Assembly (NCBI GenBank): GCA_964019335.1
Contig: OZ025703.1
Coordinates: forward strand, 1 to 64,000
Direction: 5' to 3'
DNA length: 64,000 nucleotides
Origin: Diplonema japonicum
Taxonomy: Eukaryota; Euglenozoa; Diplonemea; Diplonemida; Diplonemidae
Positions 1 to 9,335 of this stretch are shown here, in pieces. How positions within the stretch are numbered: position 1 is the stretch's first letter; every line of letters begins with the position of its first letter. The notes under the pieces were generated by a model, which was not told the origin of the DNA, did no database searches, and saw only the letters and a program-made list of their open reading frames with translations. Position numbers and translations under genes: made by a program.

Positions 1-308
1 CTTCCCACGAGACCCAGTCGGCCCAACGCGCCGCTAAGGTCGGGAAGGGCCCTGTCCAACGAGATGTGAGGGGGCCCCAGGGTGGTCGATCCACCCCCCT
101 GGGCTCGCAAGGGCCCAGGGCTTGAGCAGCCAACATTAAGGGTTCCTGAGGGAAGCCCTCTTTAGAATTCCCCCCCCTTTTTTTTTTTTTTTTTTTTTTG
201 CAAGAACGAGTCTTTGACTTGTCTAAACAAAAGGGGAACGTTGGCAACGTGTTTCGGGTTGACAAACGTCTCCAGGTTTTACCCGGCACGTACAAACAAC
301 GGCCAGTC

Positions 309-354
<46 letters not shown>

Positions 355-494
355 CCATTACAACAAAACGACAAAGGGGAAAAAAAAAAAAAAAGAAAGT
401 TAGCAAAAGAAAAAAAAAAGGGGACCGGGAGTTTTCCCCCTGAAGTTCCTTTGTTAAAACATGTTTGCTGTTGGGTTTCCGTTTCTTTTCTTTT

Positions 495-617
495 TGGTTT
501 TACTAGGAGTTTTCCTTCTACAGATTGTTTGCTGATGGTTTTGAGTTGATTCTTTTTTATTTTTTATCTTATGGTTTAACTAGAAGTTTTCCTTCTACAG
601 CTTGTTCGCTGACGGGT
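495..617 (+). repeat. Imperfect direct repeat with two splice-acceptor-like ends
   Basis: A unit of roughly 45 bases starting GGTTT(T/A)ACTAG and ending in a pyrimidine tract plus TTCTACAG, then TTGTTYGCTGA, occurs at about 495-540 and 573-617. Each copy looks like a branch-point, polypyrimidine tract and AG acceptor. No gene that would use them is recognised downstream. Confidence 0.5.
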
Positions 618-631
618 GGGTTTATCAGGCG

Positions 632-661
632 GGCTTCCATAGCTGGTGACCTATGGAAGCC
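632..661. repeat. Perfect 11-bp inverted repeat (hairpin)
   Basis: GGCTTCCATAG at 632-642 and CTATGGAAGCC at 651-661 are exact reverse complements with an 8-nt spacer CTGGTGAC. It would form a stable hairpin in DNA or RNA. Its function is unknown. Confidence 0.75.
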
Positions 662-1634
662 TTCCCAAATTTTTTCTTTTTTTCAGGCCGGGCTGGGGAA
701 GGACGACAAGACCACCAACGGAGGAGAAACCGCTGCAGAAAGGGGAAAGGTGCAGGAAGACGAAGAGGACGAGAGGGCGTCTCACAAAGACTCCCTTCAA
801 TTCATATATCTTTTATTTTCTTTTTATTTTTCTTTTCTTTATTTTCTTTCTCCCAACCCTACCCCCCCTCGAAAAAAAAAAAGAAAAGAAAAGAAAAGAT
901 TCATTCCTCCCTAGTTTATTATATTTTGCATCAGGTTCGCCGAGAAAATAAAAGGAAAAACAAGGAAAGAGAACGGCAACCAAATTTTAAATTTTTATTT
1001 TATCATCAAAGGAGGTTTGAAAAAGAGAAAAATTAAAGAGAAGAAAGAGGCCTTTTTCTCCTCTATCGATAAGTGATTCACGAACTCGAATCTTTATCAC
1101 CACTTTTTTGTGCATGCCAGATTTTTTTTTTTCTCCCGCCTTGTTAGAGAAGTTTTAATTTACTAGTAAAAAAATAAAAAAAGTGAAAAGAGGAGTAGAA
1201 GACGATCCGGTGGGGGGCATGGGAACCATAAACCGTGTCTTCCATCGCGATCGGCAAGGCGGGGGCTTTTCCGTCCCATGGGTGAAAAGAGGCGGATAAA
1301 ACCACTATTCCGGACCCCCCCCAACACTGAGCATGCACTTTTTCCCCCATACATACCTCTCTTGTTTATCAAAATATCACCAATTTTACGGCGGACGCCA
1401 AGAAAAAAAAAAGCCAAGGAGAAGGAGTTTAGGGAAATAACAAAAGACCTACGGCCCCAAGGAAGGCGGTGAAAACAGCCATGGTGGGCCAGCCCTGGCA
1501 GACAGGGAGCCTGAACACCAAGAACACCGCGGAGCCAAATTTGCATCCGGAATTTTCGGTTTTCAAACTTACAAAAACCCCCTGTAGGCATCTGCGTCCG
1601 TCCAGCCCCATTTTGGCACCCCTTTTGGGTGCGG

Positions 1635-1695
<61 letters not shown>
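1635..1695 (+). repeat. Poly-A tract of 61 bases after a short hairpin
   Basis: An uninterrupted run of 61 A follows a small hairpin (GCACCC, CTTTT loop, GGGTGC). It could be a retroposed 3' end lying on the + strand, or one of the many homopolymer expansions in this genome. No coding remnant is visible just upstream to decide. Confidence 0.6.
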
Positions 1696-1698
<3 letters not shown>

Positions 1699-1847
1699 AA
1701 GTGGTTCTATCTAGCCTGGCCGTTGTAGCACCTGTTCCCTATTCTTTTATTTTTCCCTTTTTTTTTTTCTCAGAAAAAAAAAAAAAAAAAGTTTCACATC
1801 TTCCTATGGCGGGGGGGGGGAGAACAGCCCCCCACACCCCCGCTGGC

Positions 1848-2144
1848 CTATCTGGCCAGCGAGCCTTTGGACCTCTTCTTGTGGGGTATGGGCCCCACCC
1901 GTGCCCTCCCCGACTCGAGCTGCAGCCAAGCCACCGCACTGTTCACCGGGGCCCAGTTCTCCTTGTTGCGCACCTTGACCGTGTCCCGCACCAGGTCGTC
2001 GCTCCCCAGCTCTTCCATCAACCTGTGCTCCGCCAAGAACTTGAACTGGGGCCCGGTCATCCCCTTGAGCTCACCCCTGCATATGTTGGCTTCGACCACG
2101 GTGCCATCCGCCCCCGTACCTAGATGTAGCCACCCTCCACACAA
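1848..2144 (-). CDS. Possible C-terminal continuation of the retroelement protein
   Basis: A 98-codon minus-strand frame overlaps the last 25 bases of the large 2120-4900 frame in another frame. It has ordinary protein composition and no homopolymers, unlike the surrounding non-coding DNA, so it may be the end of the element's protein separated by a frameshift. I do not recognise a domain in it. Alternatively it is an accidental frame in the element's 3' untranslated region. Confidence 0.35.
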   Translation of the reverse strand: MCGGWLHLGTGADGTVVEANICRGELKGMTGPQFKFLAEHRLMEELGSDDLVRDTVKVRNKENWAPVNSAVAWLQLESGRARVGPIPHKKRSKGSLAR

Positions 2145-4900
2145 TCCGAGTCAGTACTGGCCGATCGGGCCCGGGCCCGCTTCTTGTCCTTCTTGCTCCA
2201 CTTCAGCTCTTCCAGGGTGGGGAGGTCCGTGGCAACCACCTCAGGCCGCCTCTCCCTGTCTTCCTCCTTCTTCCGGGCCAACAGCCCAAGGTACCTCTCA
2301 AAGGAGACGTCCTCGAACAACCCCGGGACCGTCACCACCGCTGACTGCAGGTCGACCTCTTCAACACCCATCTTCCGCAGATGGTCCTGGACAGTGCGCC
2401 TCGTCTCCTTCTCGCAGGGCCCCCTCCCCTCGTAGACGTCGAGGGTGACCTTCCTTCCATCCCTCACCCACGCCTTCACTTTGATCAGGTCCTTGACCTT
2501 TCCCACTGGGGCCCTTATCCTTGCGTCGCACCTCTCCAAGAACTCACGTAGTGTCACCTTGGTAGCGCCGGCTCCCGCCGCAATGCCCACTACCCCTTCC
2601 TTCCCCGGTGTCGGGTGGTGTCTGCACCCCCGGGTCTGCAACTTGACCACCCTCCATGCCGTTTCCAGAGTCCCCTTGAGCACGCCACCCTTGAAACGAA
2701 CAGGTTGCACCGCCGAACACCCACACGCGTACGTGATCTGGAAATCCTGGACCGTCCTCGGGAACTCGAACTCGCGGTATGTTTCCGACTTCTGCACCTC
2801 ACAACCCACAATGCGGCTGCGGCGCTCTCCGTCCGACCCACCTTCCAAGCTTGCGAAGTACTGCTTTACCATCATGTATCCAAGTCCAGCGATACCAATC
2901 TGGCCAGCCATAGCCACCTCCAGTGGAACACCCAGCGACTCGGCCTTCGCAAGAAGCATCTCCTCAGTCCTCTCCCTTCCAGGGTCCGTTCCTTCTTCAA
3001 GGATGATCTCCACCCGGCCCTCGAACTGGATGATGAACTTGAGCAGTCGGTCCCCCGGCCTCGCCCTCAGTGGCACCATCGCTCTCGGAATTGGGATGCC
3101 CATCACCACATCAATCGGGTCAAGCTGAACGAAGTCTCCCCCTACTTCCACCTGCTGTTCCCTTTCCGGTGCCCCGACTCCCATCAGCTGATCTCCCTCC
3201 GGCGTCTGGATCCCACCCCTAGGTGTGTCAGGCCCCGACTGGCTGCCTCCGCTCGGTGCGTTCCCGCCCTCTTTGGTCCCTTCGGGGGCGTCATCCGCCT
3301 GCGGCTTCAGAGTCCTCCCACCGCCCTGTCTCTTCGCAGCTTGTTCCCTACAGAATTCGCTCACGGTCATCTTCCTCGTAGCAGTTGTCGCACTCTGGTC
3401 CCCCTTGTTCGAGTCCCTCTGGGCCTCCGTATCCCCCTTAGGACACTGGTCCAAGGTCTGGTTCACCGCAGCGTCAGTCGCCCCTTGTCTCTTCCCATCT
3501 TCCTGGGCCTTCGGGTCAAGCTCCCCTCCCTGCCCAGCCCTCTCGCTGGATCCTGTTCCGGCCATCTCCGTGTCTTCTCCTCCCGGCGAGGCTGCTTCGA
3601 GTCCTGCTCCCGCTTTCCCTTGTGTTCCACCCTCCACCGGTTCCGCCTTTCGCTGCTGCTGCATTCGGGCGTCCAGGTCCTTCTTCGTCTGCTCCAGAAG
3701 GGCATCCAGCTGGTGGGCCACCGTGATTGGGGGTCCGCCCCCCTGTCCCTTCACTTCCCTCTCGGACGACTCCTCAGCTTCGGTGGTTTTTTCATTGCCG
3801 AAGGAGTCCTCTGTGAGGTCAGTGTTGGATTCAGTGTTGGGTTCGTTGTTCGCTTCCTCGTTGTCCTTTTTTTCCTCTTCGCCGTCCGGTACCGGGGGCC
3901 CTGGATCCAACTGTACAGGCCCTTTGACTAACAGCGCCCCTGCTATCGATCTCATCATGGCCGTTGACACCTCTTGGACCACACGCCTGTGTATCGAGAC
4001 TCTGTCCCCGTGAGCCCGCGCAGCTATGCTCCTGGACAGTTTCTTCGTGAGGTAGACTGCTGCCTCCCCGAACCCCCCAAAGGTCTCCATCGCGAAAGGT
4101 ACAAAGGCCACGCGTGTCTTGGCGAGCTCCGCCTCATACTTCTGGCGCTTGTAGTGTTCCGCCTTCGCCGCTGCGTACCCCGCAGTCTTCGCCGCCTGGT
4201 TGACACAAGACTCGTTCCTCGGGTGCACGATGACCACGTCCATAGCCATTGGGCGGGAACCCCCCACCCCACCTGGGAAGAACACGTCCGCCGGGCGCTG
4301 GGACGACCCCGGGATCAGCCCCGTCTTCTCCATCGTTGCGCTCACCCCGGCCCACTGACAGTGTCTGTGGATGGTCTCCTTCACCCGGTCGTGCCTCGCA
4401 ATCCTGGCGTTGCCGCATCCCTGGGCATGGTCACCCCATACGTCCATCCCCTCAGTCTTGCACCTCGGGTCATGGCAGCTCTCACCCTGCTTGTAGACCG
4501 GAGCCCCCAACCACCACTTGATCAGAGCCCCAAACTCGTTGTCCGACAGCTGGTTGTAGAAGTCAGGCGTCGCCGTCAACCACGCCCCCGCATAGTGCAT
4601 TGACTCCGACATCAACCTCGCTCTCGAGCGTGCATCTGCTTTCGCCAAGAGGTCCTCCAGCGCCTTCTCATCAAGCACCCTAGAGAGCCACCTCTGGCTG
4701 CAGATGTGGGGGGCCTTGGCCACCATGTCGGGTGTAATCTGCATGCCGCCCTTCGTCCTGTTGAACCACTCGAGCCAGCTCCCCCATACACCCCCTTCCA
4801 GCCCATGTTCGTATTTGGGATCCAGCTCCTTGCACAGCTTCATCGTCGACGCCCTCGAAGCCATGTTGGCCGCGCGCAGGTGCTCCTGGCAGCTCCTCAT
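2120..4900 (-). CDS. Retroelement C-terminal part: zinc knuckle, restriction-like endonuclease and long extension
   Basis: 926 codons open on the minus strand. The first third carries a Cys/His cluster (C-x4-C ... GDHAQGCGN ... RH) followed by an endonuclease-like stretch: RPADVFF, then AMDVVIVHP, then an A-x2-K-rich helix and a FVPFAMETFGG motif. This is the layout of the restriction-like endonuclease at the C-terminus of site-specific non-LTR elements, where it nicks the target for reverse transcription. From about residue 320 the protein is acidic and Gly/Gln-rich, and then has a folded-looking domain with a Cys/His cluster (CGC ... CRHH) that I do not recognise. The N-terminal end is not natural: the frame begins just after the joint with the truncated RT palm, so this is a fragment of a larger protein. 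Confidence 0.7.
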   Translation of the reverse strand: MRSCQEHLRAANMASRASTMKLCKELDPKYEHGLEGGVWGSWLEWFNRTKGGMQITPDMVAKAPHICSQRWLSRVLDEKALEDLLAKADARSRARLMSESMHYAGAWLTATPDFYNQLSDNEFGALIKWWLGAPVYKQGESCHDPRCKTEGMDVWGDHAQGCGNARIARHDRVKETIHRHCQWAGVSATMEKTGLIPGSSQRPADVFFPGGVGGSRPMAMDVVIVHPRNESCVNQAAKTAGYAAAKAEHYKRQKYEAELAKTRVAFVPFAMETFGGFGEAAVYLTKKLSRSIAARAHGDRVSIHRRVVQEVSTAMMRSIAGALLVKGPVQLDPGPPVPDGEEEKKDNEEANNEPNTESNTDLTEDSFGNEKTTEAEESSEREVKGQGGGPPITVAHQLDALLEQTKKDLDARMQQQRKAEPVEGGTQGKAGAGLEAASPGGEDTEMAGTGSSERAGQGGELDPKAQEDGKRQGATDAAVNQTLDQCPKGDTEAQRDSNKGDQSATTATRKMTVSEFCREQAAKRQGGGRTLKPQADDAPEGTKEGGNAPSGGSQSGPDTPRGGIQTPEGDQLMGVGAPEREQQVEVGGDFVQLDPIDVVMGIPIPRAMVPLRARPGDRLLKFIIQFEGRVEIILEEGTDPGRERTEEMLLAKAESLGVPLEVAMAGQIGIAGLGYMMVKQYFASLEGGSDGERRSRIVGCEVQKSETYREFEFPRTVQDFQITYACGCSAVQPVRFKGGVLKGTLETAWRVVKLQTRGCRHHPTPGKEGVVGIAAGAGATKVTLREFLERCDARIRAPVGKVKDLIKVKAWVRDGRKVTLDVYEGRGPCEKETRRTVQDHLRKMGVEEVDLQSAVVTVPGLFEDVSFERYLGLLARKKEEDRERRPEVVATDLPTLEELKWSKKDKKRARARSASTDSDCVEGGYI

Positions 4901-6452
4901 CCCATGTCGAGATGGCCAGAGAGAACAGCAGCGGTCCCATCGGGTCCCCCTGTTGCACCCCTTCCTGGGACTTAATCACCTTTCCGTTGTAGTATAATTG
5001 GGAGGGCACCCTGTAGCACCAATCGGCCCACGCATACAGCCCCGACGCTTGCTCATAGGCCTGTGAGCACAGCTGCCTCCGACAAACACTGTTGAAGGCG
5101 TTGGCGTAGTCGATCTTGAGGATCACCTTGTTTTCCTGCTTGTTGCCCCGTTCCCTGTCCACATACTGCCTGATGGTGTGTATAGCCGCCTCCATTCCAG
5201 CAGGGACCGATACCCCCACCTGGCCGCCTTTCTTCAGGTACGAAGAGGCCACTTCCGGAGCGATCTTCTTCACAAGGGATTTCCCCACCAGCCGACGCAG
5301 CACATCCCCAACGGCTATGGGCCGCACGTCCCTGTCGTTCTTCTTGGGGGCCACAAGGTTCGCCCCTGCCATCAGCGGAGCCACCTCCCTAGGGGCCGTG
5401 CCTCTAGCTAATGCGTTGACTGCCCTCGTCACCGACATCAAACAGCCTTGAGACTCAAAAGCTCCGTCCACCGCGTCCTTGATGTGCTGGGCTCTCAGAC
5501 CAGTCGGTCCCGCAGCAGTCCCCCTCGGGAAGCCCCTGATTGCGTCCAGCACTTCTTCTGGCAAGACTTCTACCGCTTCCTTCGTCTTCGCCGGGTTGTC
5601 CCATTGGGGGTGTAGTGGCTCTGGATGTTTGCTCTGCAGCGCTCTCCAGCAATCCTCATTGTCTTCCGCCAGCCCCTGGGCTACAAGCGCCGCGTTTCCT
5701 GCCGAGAACCTCCCTTTGCTGCACAGTTCCGTGGCCCTGGCGACCTTAGAGACCTCGTCGTTCTTAGGTTCCCCCTTCTCACCTGATTCCAGCTTATTCC
5801 AGAGGGCCATGTAATTTCCCTTCTCCCACTCCTCCAATCTGGCCTGGACACTCAGCTCCGTCTCCTTGTCCCGCTTCTTCCCTCCCCTCTTCTTCCACAG
5901 GCAGGCTTTGGGGAGCATCGCCACCAGCAGCCAAGCCTCCTCTGTGTTGTCCTTCACCGCTCGGCCCAGAGTGTGCTTAAGGGTAAGCCCCCACAGTCTT
6001 TGAAGGCTCGTCGGGATCGACCCCATGGTCGTGACGTTCATGGCGGCTATGGTTTCCAGGCTGGGTAACTCGGTCCTCGTCGGGGCCGGCGGGGGGGTCG
6101 TGTATTCCCCTTCCCTTCGCACCGCCTTTTTGCACTCGTCGTGGCACCCCTGACCCTTCCACACACAGCCCCTGCACACCAGGCACCTCTCGAGGTCCAG
6201 TCTCCTCAGAACGCTCTCCGGGATCTCATCACTCTCCAGGTGCCCATCCAGGTGACACTTCCATACCCTTGTCGAGTTGAACGGGGTCGTGCTTTTGCAC
6301 TTCGACCTAGCGCAGTTCGCCTTCAGAAAGGCTTGTGTGTACTCTGGCGATCCTATCGGCACCCCCAGGAGCATGAAGTTCCTCTCTTTGTGGAAATTCT
6401 CTTCTGTCAGGCCATCGAAGCCTGTGTCCTCCACTGTCTGGGAGGTCGCCAC
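4680..6452 (-). pseudogene. Retroelement N-terminal region and RT domain, broken in the palm
   Basis: 590 codons. It opens inside an RT palm/thumb segment (LLGVPIGS), passes a Cys/His-rich stretch that looks like an N-terminal zinc finger (C-x2-C-x6-C-x3-C), then a pre-RT region (FPRGTAAGPTGLRAQH) and RT fingers and palm (DVRPIAVGDVLRR; KIDYANAF at about 5093-5117; GVQQGDPMGPLL at about 4930-4968). The palm stops right after LLFSLAI, before the YLDD motif, and the sequence jumps to the thumb/C-terminal part in another frame. The last about 75 codons are out-of-frame translation of the downstream region. The catalytic aspartate pair is therefore missing from this copy. Confidence 0.7.
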
Positions 6453-6975
6453 TAACCCATATGAGCTCGCACTTCTGGGGTTTCACTTTCAGCCCTATCA
6501 TTCCGCTCAGCTCACACAAGATGTTGTACGCCTTTCTCACTTCATCCACATTCCCCACAAGGACGCCATCGTCCAGGTAGAACTGGAGGATGTCCAGGTT
6601 GCAGTCTTCACTTATCTTGTTCACCAGGGGTTGGATGGCCAGAGAGAACAGCAGCGGTCCCATCGGGTCCCCCTGTTGCACCCCTTCCTGGGACTTAATC
6701 ACCTTTCTGTTGTAGTATAATTGGGAGGGCACCCTGTAGCACCAATCGGCCCACGCATACAGCCCCGACGCTTGCTCATAGGCCTGTGAGCACAGCTGCC
6801 TCCGACAAACACTGTTGAAGGCGTTGGCGTAGTCGATCTTGAGGATCACCTTGTTTTCCTGCTTGTTGCCCCGTTCCCTGTCCACATACTGCCTGATGGT
6901 GTGTATAGCCGCCTCCATTCCAGCAGGGACCGATACCCCCACCTGGCCGCCTTTCTTCAGGTACGAAGAGGCCAC
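6307..6975 (-). pseudogene. RT palm fragment carrying the YLDD catalytic motif
   Basis: 222 codons on the minus strand. The first about 115 codons repeat, almost base for base, the palm of the neighbouring RT (4911-5252). The fragment then continues through the catalytic YLDD motif (codons at 6568-6579) and the GLKVKPQKCELIW segment (motif D). After that the frame is lost and the homologous continuation (LLGVPIGS) lies in the next frame, so one frameshift separates the two. Its upstream end meets the genomic repeat at 6976 with two or three shared bases, a typical 5'-truncation joint. Confidence 0.7.
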
Positions 6976-7034
6976 TTGAGACTCTTCAGGCGTCCTGCCA
7001 CATACCGCAGGTACCCTTAAATGTCTCTTTTCTT
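6976..7034 (+). repeat. Partial copy of the 153-bp dispersed repeat
   Basis: From GAGACTCTTCAGG to AAATGTCTCTTTT this matches the last third of the repeat seen in full at 13775-13927 and 60479-60631, and is followed by a T-rich tract as in the other copies. The left two thirds are absent; the retroelement RT fragment joins here instead. Confidence 0.8.
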
Positions 7035-7058
7035 TTTTTTTTTTTTTTTTATTTTTTT

Positions 7059-7377
7059 TTTTCTTTGTTTCTTGTTGTTTTTGTTGTTGTTGTTGTCTCT
7101 CAGTACCTGTGTAACATCTTTTCTTGTAGACATCTGTTTATATGTTTGAACTCTGCAGCAAAAAAAAGGGGGGGATGTGGTGTTGTGGTTGTATCTTGTA
7201 CGGTCTGGTTCAGTCCAGTCCAGTCCAGTCTGGTCTGGTCTGGTCCAGTCCAGTCTGGTCAGTCTGGTCAGTCCAGTCAGTCCAGCATAATTGGGTTGAA
7301 ATTCACACCGGATCCAGTCTGGTCTGGTCTGGTCCAGTCCGGTCTAGTCCTAATTAGGATTCACCCATCACTGTTAT
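7059..7377 (+). repeat. Repeat R1 with degenerate CCGGT pentamer array, copy 1
   Basis: The unit begins with a T-rich stretch and (TTG)n, contains CTCTCAGTACCTGTGTAACATC and a CTGCAGC-A-run-G-run block, then an array of 5-mers (CTGGT, CCAGT, a few CCGGT), and ends AATTAGGATTCACCCATCACTG. Other copies lie at 11207-11452 (inverted), 14292-14614 and, partly, 15032-15148. Nearly all CCGGT units here have become CTGGT or CCAGT. Confidence 0.8.
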
Positions 7378-7670
7378 TTTTGATAGTTTTGCAACTTTTT
7401 TTTTTTTTTTTTCCCTTTGGAAAAAAAAAAAAAAAAAAAAAAAATGGGGAAAAAAAAAAGAGAAAAAAATCCTTGATTTTTTTTGACATACATGATGCGT
7501 TTACCTTTTTTTTTTTTTTTTTCCTTCTTTTTTTCTTGTCTTCTCACATTTTTTCACACACCTAAGCCAAGCTGTTGTTTCCACATCAAATGTTGTATTT
7601 GGATGTAATAGAAAAGGGGGGAAATAATAAATAATATGTACAAGAGGAGGGTGTGTATGTTTATACAACC
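7374..7670. repeat. Outer arm of the large palindrome, left
   Basis: This stretch (long T and A runs, then CTAAGCCAAGCTGTTGTTTCC and TGTTGTATTTGGATGTAATAG) is the reverse complement of 14625-14917. Differences are small indels and CG to TG/CA changes. Its centre of symmetry, about 11145, is nearly that of the inner arms. Confidence 0.75.
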
Positions 7671-7677
7671 TGTGTAA

Positions 7678-8012
7678 ACAGATCGGTTCCTTGCTTTCAG
7701 CGCTGTGCCCCTAATGTGTGCAATGTACAGCTCAACCCCTGCATCGCACTGCCTGTTTGTTGCACATATTTTCATGTTGTCCCCCCCCCCCCCCCCCACC
7801 TGAAAATAATATATAGGAGATAAATATATGAGTTAAAGGAGGCTGGTGTTGGCAGCACCCTGCACAAGAACTGTCTACTTGATTACAGGGGGGGCACACC
7901 ACAGCCGAGTTGTAGCTTCTTCTGCATTCTGCATCGTTTCCTTAATCACTGCAGCCAGGATGTAGCTTCTTCTGTGTTCCACATCATGCCCTTAATCACT
8001 GCAGCCAGGTTG
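7678..8012 (+). repeat. Direct repeat D, copy 1
   Basis: About 330 bases from ACAGATCGGTTCCTTGC through a C-run and TTAAAGGAGGCTGGTGTT to GTAGCTTCTTCTG repeats at 10746-11078 in the same orientation, with few differences. It contains two of the GTAGCTTCTTCTG motifs that recur through the region. Confidence 0.75.
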
Positions 8013-8412
8013 TAACTTTTTGCATTCTGTGTCATTTCTGTAGTACCCTGAGTCCCCTCCAGACACCTGAAAATTTCAGGGGACTCCTGTCCTGTCCCTT
8101 GGAGTCCCCTGAGTCCCTCAAGGGTCTGGACCAACACTGCTCTTTTCTGTCTTCTCACAAGGGTGTGCAGTGGTACTCTCACATCACTCACAGCCTCTGC
8201 CCCAACCACACCTTGGTGGGCAGTGGGGGTGGGTGCTGGGTCCCCCTGGTTGTTTGAAAAGAAATTGCGGGTTTGCAGGTTTCTGGGTTTGCCAGCTTTT
8301 GTGTTTTGGATTGTGCCACTCCCTGTCTCCTCCTCCCATCTCTGCATCCACCCACTCCACCACTGCTTTTGCTGCTGCTGACACACTGCTACCACCACCA
8401 CAGCCACCAGGT

Positions 8413-8923
8413 TCACAGTCCTCCTCTCTGCCTCCTCCTGGAACTTGTTCTCCACCCCTTTGCCATGGCCAGAGCAGCCATCCCTGTCAGGTAGAATGCT
8501 GCTCCTCCTCCGTTCCTGTAGCCACAGCTTCCCATTCCATCACCTCCTGATCCTCCTGCTCCCTCCTCTCCTCCTGGGAGTGCTGCTCCACTTCCGAGTC
8601 CAGTTCCATCTTCTCCACCAGGACCTTGTTGTTGCATCCTCTTTGCTACTTCAGATGCCACCTCCTTCAAGAACTCCCTGGCCTGCCCTGCCAGCCCCCC
8701 AAACGTTTCCCACAAAGGGGTGGAACTGCTTGTGAGCCTCCTTGCATGCTTCCATGTGCTTCTTGTTCTTTGCCTCCTGGGCCTTGTTCACAGCATAGCC
8801 AGCAGTTTTTGAAGCCTGTTCCAGGTTGCCCACCATCCTCAGGTGCACCACCATCACATCCACCACCAGCCCATGGTCTGGGTGGTTTGTGGGCCACCAG
8901 TCTGGCCAACATTGCCCATCCAA
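8413..8923 (-). pseudogene. Remnant of a second endonuclease-type retroelement
   Basis: Minus-strand frames give VVDVMVVH, then TAGYAVNKAQEAKNKK, then FHPFV, a frameshift, and WETFGGLAGQA with a helical continuation. This matches in order the endonuclease segment of the element at 2120-4900 (DVVIVHP, TAGYAAAKAEHYKRQK, FVPFAMETFGG) but is clearly a different, diverged family. Frames break several times, so it is a decayed copy. Similar residual coding may continue to about 7946. Confidence 0.6.
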
Positions 8924-9335
8924 CCCTTTTTTTACTTTTTTTTTCTTTTTTTCTTTTTCTTCTTCTTCATACCACAGACATGCACAGCTCCATCAAGCCA
9001 TTTGCACCTATCTACTCCAGTGCACTGCAGCTGCAGGTATGTACAAATGTCTGGAAATGTTGTATTTGGATGTAATACAACCCAGCTGTGGTGATCGATG
9101 CGAAACACAGAAGAAGCTACAACCTGGCTGTGGTGAGAGATATATGAGTTAAAGGACCTGCACAAGACTACTTGATTACAGGGGTACACCACAGCCAAGT
9201 TGTAGCTTCTTCTGCATTCTGTGTTGTGTCCTTAATGTGTGTGGTGTTCAGCTCAACCCCAGCTGGGGCATCCTGGGTAACCAAGATTCTGCTTGTGCAG
9301 GATTGGGTCGTTCCATTCCCGTTGCTACGGCTCCC

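Larger units (their letters stand above)
1..1847. other. Gene-free, homopolymer-rich region
   Basis: I see no convincing coding gene here. The first 170 bases are GC-rich and contain a strong potential hairpin (CCCAGGGTGG at 79-88 against the downstream CCACC/CTGGG). The rest is dominated by T or A runs (about 180-199, 311-354, 376-420, 1635-1695, 1760-1795). Open frames in it are low-complexity translations of these runs. The part next to 1848 may be the 3' flank or tail of the minus-strand retroelement, but no clear element end can be marked. Confidence 0.6.
1848..6976 (-). mobile_element. Rearranged non-LTR retrotransposon (RT plus restriction-like endonuclease type)
   Basis: Reading the minus strand from 6976 downwards there is: an RT palm fragment with the catalytic YLDD; then a Cys/His-rich segment and pre-RT region; then RT fingers and palm; then the C-terminal part with a zinc knuckle and a PD-(D/E)XK-like endonuclease; then a long C-terminal extension. 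This is the protein type of early-branching non-LTR elements with a restriction-like endonuclease. The order is not that of an intact element: a roughly 340-bp palm segment occurs twice (4911-5252 and 6636-6975), and frames change at the joints. The 5' end at 6976 abuts a copy of a genomic repeat, which looks like 5' truncation. The element is probably inactive. Confidence 0.8.

Noticed and set aside
198-443. Short ORFs with poly-Phe or poly-Lys runs near the left end
   Set aside because: Translations of T and A homopolymers; no start context or domain.
2615-3931. 438-codon + strand frame opposite the retroelement
   Set aside because: Ser/Pro/Leu/Arg-rich shadow of the retroelement protein; no recognisable motif.
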